A DNA stretch of 64,000 nucleotides from Ruminococcus sp. (GTDB taxonomy: Bacteria > Bacillota > Clostridia > Oscillospirales > Acutalibacteraceae). The notes under the pieces are model-generated. The model saw only the letters and a list, made by a program, of their open reading frames with translations. It did no database searches and had not been told where the DNA came from. Positions 59,648 to 64,000 of this stretch are shown in pieces. The stretch spans positions 17,190-81,189 of the forward strand of contig JAFUKO010000045.1 in the NCBI GenBank assembly GCA_017473555.1. The letters are read 5' to 3'. Numbering within the stretch: the stretch's first letter is position 1; every line of letters starts with the position of its first letter. The translations under genes and the position numbers were made by a program.

Positions 59648-60949
59648 TTATTCAACTGTAACAGTAACAGATTTCTCGGCTTTTTTGCCCAGATCATCTG
59701 TAACCCTGTAAGTAACCTTGTATGTACCCTTTTTAGAAGTGATAACATTACCGATTACCTGAATTTTGTCGGTGATATCCTGTGAGCAGGAGTCAACAGC
59801 AGTAACTTTAGAATCAAAATCGCTGTTTTTCTCTATCGTTACATCCTGAGCACCGCTTATTACAGGTAGCTTGCTGTTATACGGGTTATTCTTATGAGGA
59901 TCAGTAGGGTCCCAACCGACAGAGGTATCTACCTTTACTGTAGGCGGAGTACCCAATGGGTCAGCCTTTGAATCATCATCGATTACGATAACCTCAGTAT
60001 ACATATCAAGGTTATCATACACCCACTTGGCATCAGATATCATAAGTCTAACACAGCCCTGTGACGCATTTGTACCGAGCTTATTGAACTCGTCAGCCTT
60101 TAACGTATATGACTCCGTATTTGTATACGGCACCGAGTGGAACAGATAGTGTCCCGAAAATCCTGTTACATACTTGCCGTAAACATCACCGAACAGTGCG
60201 TGCCAGTAGTTTTTGAAATACACCGAATACTCGCCCACAGGAGTGATATTCTCCTGAGTCATCTCACCGCACGAGCACACCATCGCTCTTACAGGCACAA
60301 CGTAGTCGCCGTTTTCGTCGTAGGTATATACGGTTACGGTGTTAGTTCTACGGTTTATTTTGACGCTGTAGAGATTTTGTGAGCCGTCTTTTTTGTTGTT
60401 CTCGACAATGTCGAGATTTGCAACATACGCTGTGGTGTACTCAGAAGGAGTCTTTACCTTCTCAGCCTTTTCAACAGTAACGGTACACGTTCCTGAAAAA
60501 TCCTTGCCCTGTGCTGTAACAGTAGCTTGTCCTTCCTTCAACGCGTCAATTCTACCTCCGCTGTCAACACTGACCACCTCAGGGTCGCTCGATAAAAACT
60601 CGACCTTTTCCATAGCCTTATCATCGACAGGAACGGTAAAAACATGAACCTCACCGGCTTTTATTATTAAAGATGTACTTTGTCCGTTTTCGATAACGCA
60701 CGGCTCGGTAGCTAAAGGTGTTGTCGGCAAATAGTTTTGCGGTTTGTTTTCCAAAAACCTGAAACAAAGCGTGCACACACCGAAAACCAGCACCACTGCA
60801 CAGAAAGTCATAGCTATCAGCAAAGCGGTTCTGTTATTACGCCTTTGGCTGTTATTACCACTGTACGGGTAACTGTATCTGCCGTTGTAGCTGATAGGAT
60901 AACTTCCGCCTCTTCGCCTGCGTCTTCGTATTACTTTCATTTCTTTCAT
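59648..60949 (-). CDS. L,D-transpeptidase (YkuD) with Ig-like domains
   Basis: 433 residues from ATG 60949 (an ATG at 60940 is an alternative start). An Arg-rich cytoplasmic start (VIRRRRRRGG) precedes a membrane helix (~43-66). A BIG2/Ig-like domain (~90-160; VVSVDSGGRIDALKEGQATVTAQG), the YkuD catalytic domain (~170-325) with HYLFHSVPYTN and SQGCVRLMISDAKWV (catalytic Cys and Arg), and a C-terminal Ig-like domain (~360-433; SKKGTYKVTYRVTDDLGKKAEKSVTV) follow. It forms or edits 3-3 cross-links or attaches proteins to peptidoglycan. The -10 box of its promoter lies only seven bases before the first ATG. Confidence 0.9.
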   Translation of the reverse strand: MKEMKVIRRRRRRGGSYPISYNGRYSYPYSGNNSQRRNNRTALLIAMTFCAVVLVFGVCTLCFRFLENKPQNYLPTTPLATEPCVIENGQSTSLIIKAGEVHVFTVPVDDKAMEKVEFLSSDPEVVSVDSGGRIDALKEGQATVTAQGKDFSGTCTVTVEKAEKVKTPSEYTTAYVANLDIVENNKKDGSQNLYSVKINRRTNTVTVYTYDENGDYVVPVRAMVCSCGEMTQENITPVGEYSVYFKNYWHALFGDVYGKYVTGFSGHYLFHSVPYTNTESYTLKADEFNKLGTNASQGCVRLMISDAKWVYDNLDMYTEVIVIDDDSKADPLGTPPTVKVDTSVGWDPTDPHKNNPYNSKLPVISGAQDVTIEKNSDFDSKVTAVDSCSQDITDKIQVIGNVITSKKGTYKVTYRVTDDLGKKAEKSVTVTVE

Positions 60950-60955
60950 AACCTA

Positions 60956-60984
60956 ATTATATAGTCACAAAGGGTAATTATCAA
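60956..60984 (-). promoter_or_regulatory. Promoter of the L,D-transpeptidase gene
   Basis: On the minus strand TTGATA (60984-60979), a 17-base spacer and TATAAT (60961-60956). The predicted start, near 60949, coincides with the first ATG. Confidence 0.7.
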
Positions 60985-61002
60985 GTCATATTTTCTGCAA
61001 AT

Positions 61003-61031
61003 TGCAAAAGTAGTATAATATATGTTAGAAT
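61003..61031 (+). promoter_or_regulatory. Possible promoter for the RNA methyltransferase gene
   Basis: TTGCAA (61003-61008), a 17-base spacer and TAGAAT (61026-61031). An overlapping TATAAT at 61014-61019 has no good -35 and is the alternative. Confidence 0.45.
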
Positions 61032-61071
61032 ATATAAGTAACAATCACATTATTTATGGAGCAGGTAATTT

Positions 61072-62220
61072 ATGGACTTTAATCTCAATTGTAACGTTGC
61101 TAAAAAATGCAACTCGTGCCAGCTTAATAACCTTACATACAACGAACAGCTCAAGTACAAGCAGAACAGGTGTATCAGATACCTAGGCTCATTTTGCAGA
61201 ATTTGTGACATAATCGGTATGGAAACACCGTTTTCATACCGAAACAAGGCTCAGGCTGTCTTTAAGCGCGAGCGTGACAAAAGCATCAGCTGGGGACTTT
61301 ACAAATCCACCACTAACACCTTGGTTAGAACTAAGGAATGTAAGCTCCACACAAAGCACTCTAACGAAATTTTTAACACTCTGTGTGCACTTTTCAAGAG
61401 CTTCAAGATTCCCCCATACGACCCGTTCAAGGGCACAGGTTTTGTAAAAAGCGTTGTAATAAGAGAGGGTTTCACTTTTGGCGAAGTTATGGTAATCATC
61501 AACGGAGCTGACTCACTTTTTCCTGCTAAGAAAACCTTTGTATCAGCACTGCTAAAAAAACACCCGTACATCACAACCGTTGTCACAACCGTCAACAAAG
61601 ACAGACGCAAGCTCTTTATCGGCAAAACATCAAGTGTACTCTACGGCGACGGCTACATCAAAGATACTCTTTGTGGCAAAACCTTTATAATCTCGCCGCA
61701 GTCATTTTACCAGATAAACCCGATTCAGACTGATAAGCTCTACTCAAAAGCAATCGAACTTGCAGAACTAGACGGCACCCAGACCGTACTCGACAGCTAC
61801 TGCGGAGTAGGTACAATCGGTATCTGTGCGTCGGATAAGGCAAAAAAGGTGTACTCTGTTGAGTCGGTCAAGGACGCAATAATTGACGCCAAGAAAAACG
61901 CAAAGCTCAACGCTATAAACAACATCGAATTTGCCTGCGCAGATGCAAAAGACTACATCGCCTACCTCAAAGACGAGGGGATTAAAATCGACGTCGCCTT
62001 TGTTGACCCACCAAGAGCAGGATGCAGCAAAGAGTTTTTGCAGTCAATCATTGATATGGGTATAAAAACCGTCGTCTATATTTCCTGCAACATCGAAACC
62101 CAGAGCCGTGATTTGCGACTATTAAAGCAAAACGGCTACAAGGTAGAAACAATCCAACCGGTTGATATGTTCCCGCATACAAATCACGTAGAATCAATCG
62201 CAAAATTAGTTCTATCCTAA
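61072..62220 (+). CDS. TrmA/RlmD-family RNA (uracil-5-)-methyltransferase without TRAM domain
   Basis: A 382-residue SAM-dependent m5U methyltransferase. Cys residues CNVAKKCNSC near the N-terminus, with KECKLH at ~90, are the usual 4Fe-4S ligands. The SAM site is VLDSYCGVGTIGICAS (~240). VDPPRAGCSKEF (~305) and the catalytic Cys in VYISCNIETQSRDL (~330) follow. The N-terminal TRAM domain found in RlmD is absent, as in many Clostridial homologues. The rRNA position (m5U747/1939 type) cannot be told from sequence. Confidence 0.92.
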   Translation: MDFNLNCNVAKKCNSCQLNNLTYNEQLKYKQNRCIRYLGSFCRICDIIGMETPFSYRNKAQAVFKRERDKSISWGLYKSTTNTLVRTKECKLHTKHSNEIFNTLCALFKSFKIPPYDPFKGTGFVKSVVIREGFTFGEVMVIINGADSLFPAKKTFVSALLKKHPYITTVVTTVNKDRRKLFIGKTSSVLYGDGYIKDTLCGKTFIISPQSFYQINPIQTDKLYSKAIELAELDGTQTVLDSYCGVGTIGICASDKAKKVYSVESVKDAIIDAKKNAKLNAINNIEFACADAKDYIAYLKDEGIKIDVAFVDPPRAGCSKEFLQSIIDMGIKTVVYISCNIETQSRDLRLLKQNGYKVETIQPVDMFPHTNHVESIAKLVLS

Positions 62221-62300
62221 TTTACTAAGAGAATAAAATGAGTCACTGTATACGCAAATACTGCGTATTTGAAAGACCACCTGCATAAAAAGGACTGTAT

Positions 62301-63110
62301 ATGAAAACACTTTACATTTCTGATTTAGACGGCACTTTGCTTGACAATACGCCAAAAACAAGTGAATACACAAATAGTAAACTAAACGAACTGCTGAACA
62401 ATGGGCTGATATTCTCATTTGCTACAGCACGCTCGTACACTACCGCAAAAAAGGTGATAACAGGACTTTCTATGAAATATCCTGCGGTTGTTCACAACGG
62501 TACTTTTATTGTTGATAAAGATGGAGTTATTATAGCTAAAAACACTTTCAGTAAAGAGGATTCAAAAAGCATCATCGACACACTTTTAGACAGTGGCGTA
62601 AACCCTGTTGTGTATTCGCTGATTAACGGCAAAGAGCAGTTTTCCTATATAAGAGAAAGACTAAACAGCGAAACGCTTGAATTTTTAAGCAGCAGAGAAG
62701 ATGACCCGAGAAACAGAGAGGTTTTTATAACCGACCGACTTTACGACGGCGAGGTCTACTACTTCACTCTTATCGGCGATGAGGATAAAACAAAGCCTCT
62801 GTACGATTATTACAAAGACAAATTCCAGTGCTTTTTTCAGCAGGATATCTACTCAAACGACTATTGGCTCGAAATTCTGCCTAAAGGTGCGACAAAAGCA
62901 AACGCCGTAAAACAGCTAGCAGAGCTTTTAGAGTGTGACCACATCGTATCCTTCGGTGATGGTATAAACGATATAGATATGTTCAAAGCGTCCGACGAGT
63001 GTTACGCTGTCGAAAATGCTACCGAAAGCTTAAAGCAAATTGCTACAAAAGTCATCGGCAAAAACACCGACAATGGTGTAGTTTCATGGATTTTAAAAAA
63101 TTACAAATAA
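62301..63110 (+). CDS. Cof-type HAD-superfamily phosphatase
   Basis: A 269-residue HAD hydrolase of the Cof/YbiV group. It has LYISDLDGTLLDN (nucleophile Asp, ~4-16), ATARSYTTAKKVI, a C2b cap domain (~80-185), and the late motif VSFGDGINDIDMFKASDECYAVENA (~215-240) with metal ligands. Members dephosphorylate sugar phosphates or cofactors such as pyridoxal phosphate or FMN. The gene follows the methyltransferase by 80 bases with AAAAGGAC before the ATG. No pathway partner is evident. Confidence 0.93.
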   Translation: MKTLYISDLDGTLLDNTPKTSEYTNSKLNELLNNGLIFSFATARSYTTAKKVITGLSMKYPAVVHNGTFIVDKDGVIIAKNTFSKEDSKSIIDTLLDSGVNPVVYSLINGKEQFSYIRERLNSETLEFLSSREDDPRNREVFITDRLYDGEVYYFTLIGDEDKTKPLYDYYKDKFQCFFQQDIYSNDYWLEILPKGATKANAVKQLAELLECDHIVSFGDGINDIDMFKASDECYAVENATESLKQIATKVIGKNTDNGVVSWILKNYK

Positions 63111-63114
63111 CCCC

Positions 63115-63143
63115 TTGTATCTTGTATTTTTATGTTGTATAAT
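63115..63143 (+). promoter_or_regulatory. Possible promoter for the small lipoprotein gene
   Basis: TTGTAT (63115-63120), a 17-base spacer and a perfect TATAAT (63138-63143). The leader of ~90 bases before the ATG is otherwise featureless. Confidence 0.5.
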
Positions 63144-63240
63144 GTGCTCGTTTTTATGATACCCCTTGCAAAAACTCATCTATACAAAAGCACACATAAC
63201 GCTTTTTGCACATAAATCAAACTTCAAGGAGGAACTAAAA

Positions 63241-63813
63241 ATGAAAAAAACAATCGTTACTCTCATTTCAGCTATTATGGTTATCGCTATGGTATTTGCA
63301 CTCGCAGGTTGCAACTCATCAGACGATAAAACTGCTGAAACAAAGGCAACAACAGCTACACAGGCACAGACAGAAAAAACAACTGATGCTCCTACTCAGG
63401 CACAGACAGAGGAAGAAACACAAGCACCAACTGAGGCTATGACAGAAGCCGAAAACTCTATTGTTCTTCCTGATGTAACAGGCACATGGAAGCACGAGAA
63501 TTACCCACAGGGATGTTCAATTGAAGTAACTGCACAGGATGGTAACACTTTAAGCTTTACTATCTATGCTATCAGAGGCAACGGTGCTCAGATTGCTTCC
63601 TGCGATAAAACAGTGACATTGGATGTTGAAATGGATGGTTCTTTTGTTCGTGGAAGTGCTCACTTTGACTACACCGACTCTTTCTTAAACGAAGGTACAT
63701 GTACGCTTTCAGTTACAGAGAACGTAATCACACTGGTTGTTAATCAGGAGGTTGACGGTGGTGCCGGCTGGAGTATGGCTCACGCTACAGGCGATTATAT
63801 TTTTGCAGGCTGA
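63241..63813 (+). CDS. Small lipoprotein with Thr/Glu/Gln-rich linker, function unknown
   Basis: 190 residues from ATG 63241, with a strong AAGGAGGAAC before it; an in-frame ATG 75 bases earlier lacks one. A lipoprotein signal peptide ends in LAGC (Cys ~23). Residues ~30-70 form a TQAQTE/APTEA low-complexity linker, typical of surface lipoproteins in gut Clostridia. The C-terminal ~110 residues look β-rich: VTGTWKHENYPQGCSIEV, LDVEMDGSFVRGSAHFDY, WSMAHATGDYIFAG. They resemble lipocalin-like or calycin-like small domains. I do not recognise a specific family. Confidence 0.85.
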   Translation: MKKTIVTLISAIMVIAMVFALAGCNSSDDKTAETKATTATQAQTEKTTDAPTQAQTEEETQAPTEAMTEAENSIVLPDVTGTWKHENYPQGCSIEVTAQDGNTLSFTIYAIRGNGAQIASCDKTVTLDVEMDGSFVRGSAHFDYTDSFLNEGTCTLSVTENVITLVVNQEVDGGAGWSMAHATGDYIFAG

Positions 63814-63828
63814 TATTTATAAACTAAC

Positions 63829-63865
63829 AAAGGTTGTTTCGCAATTGCGGAGCAACCTTTTTTGT
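63829..63865 (+). terminator. Terminator after the small lipoprotein gene
   Basis: An imperfect stem AAAGGTTG ... CAACCTTT (with inner GCAATTGC) is followed by TTTTTTG. Confidence 0.8.
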
Positions 63866-63870
63866 TGTTA

Positions 63871-63899
63871 AACGAAAACCCCCGATTGTATCGGGGGTT
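63871..63899 (-). terminator. Strong hairpin, possible leftward terminator or element end
   Basis: AACCCCCGAT and ATCGGGGGTT form a perfect 10-bp stem with a 3-base loop (63877-63899). The T-run (TTTTCGTTT) is on the minus strand only, so it would stop leftward transcription or shield the next unit. Confidence 0.6.
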
Positions 63900-63929
63900 C
63901 AAAAGAGCTTTAGCGATAAACAAAAACAG

Positions 63930-63988
63930 CTCCTTCTGATATAATGAAAGTGCGGTCTGGCAACTGCACAACAAAAACAGAAGGAGGT
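63930..63988 (+). promoter_or_regulatory. Promoter and SD-sequestering inverted repeat before the last gene
   Basis: CTCCTTCTG (63930-63938) is the exact complement of CAGAAGGAG (63979-63987), which holds the ribosome-binding site of the next gene. A TATAAT (63940-63945, weak -35 TAAACA at 63917-63922) lies between them. The gene's own transcript would lack the anti-SD arm, while read-through RNA would fold and hide the SD. Confidence 0.55.
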
Positions 63989-63994
63989 CATAAA

Positions 63995-64000
63995 ATGAAT
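63995..64000 (+). CDS. Start of an unidentified gene (cut by window end)
   Basis: ATGAAT at the very end follows AAGGAGGTCATAAA, an excellent ribosome-binding site. Only Met-Asn is visible, so no product can be named. The leader arrangement is of the kind used by insertion-sequence transposase genes to block translation of read-through RNA, which makes a mobile element a fair guess, no more. Confidence 0.6.

Overview
The window is a chromosomal segment of a low-to-mid GC, spore-forming Bacillota, most likely class Clostridia and perhaps an Oscillospiraceae/Ruminococcus relative. The evidence is a recognisable spoIIID gene, strong AGGAGG-type ribosome-binding sites, Cys-lipoboxes, and TTGACA/TATAAT promoters with 17-bp spacers. 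The genus is inference only. No tRNA, CRISPR array or phage gene was seen.

Layout. 1-4190: the 5' end of secA (leftward), then the K+ uptake pair trkA-trkH (rightward). 4192-7860: a leftward cell-wall unit with an FHA-SEDS fusion glycan polymerase, its class B penicillin-binding protein, and a RAYT-type transposase that carries two REP-like palindromes inside its own frame. 7903-10066: a rightward membrane sulfatase/phosphoglycerol-transferase-like protein. 10145-48788: a leftward block of about 38.6 kb with 38 intact genes and one remnant, almost without gaps. It runs from one consensus promoter (48848-48876) to one strong hairpin terminator (10098-10124) and encodes a Wzx/Wzy-type surface polysaccharide. 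49057-52053: a second leftward unit, galE plus a PglF/CapD-type dehydratase, with its own promoter and terminator. 52165-58047, rightward: spoIIID, a sugar aminotransferase, and a response regulator/histidine kinase/HtrA protease operon. 58048-58573: terminators, a stand-alone 5S rRNA gene (leftward) with an rRNA-class promoter, and a divergent promoter. 58574-64000: a substrate-binding lipoprotein, an L,D-transpeptidase (leftward), an RNA m5U methyltransferase, a Cof-type HAD phosphatase, a small lipoprotein, and the first six bases of a further gene with an unusual leader.

How the polysaccharide genes fit together (inference from families). A short PglC-type phosphoglycosyl transferase starts the chain, probably with a 6-deoxy-HexNAc made by the PglF/CapD dehydratase and the neighbouring 4-keto-reductase. 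Nucleotide sugars made by the block include UDP-L-FucNAc (CapE, CapF, CapG homologues), UDP-GlcA (Ugd), and dTDP-4-amino-4,6-dideoxygalactose (RmlA, RmlB, RffA/WecE). GalE supplies UDP-Gal. Several GT2 and GT4 enzymes assemble the unit, Wzx flips it and Wzy polymerises it. A second, GtrB-like module (polyprenyl-phosphate glycosyltransferase, two small EmrE-like proteins, a GT-C membrane protein) may add side branches outside the membrane.

The most unusual part is a decoration module at about 12.4-20.1 kb: FkbH-like HAD protein, acyl carrier protein, MaoC-like protein, MBOAT acyltransferase, SGNH protein, aldo/keto reductase and a split transketolase. Further upstream in the same operon are two ATP-grasp ligases and a ketopantoate-reductase-like enzyme. 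Together these suggest a dedicated carrier-bound (hydroxy)acyl group, perhaps glyceryl-derived, that is made in the cytoplasm and moved onto the exported glycan. I consider this the best candidate for an undescribed system in the window.
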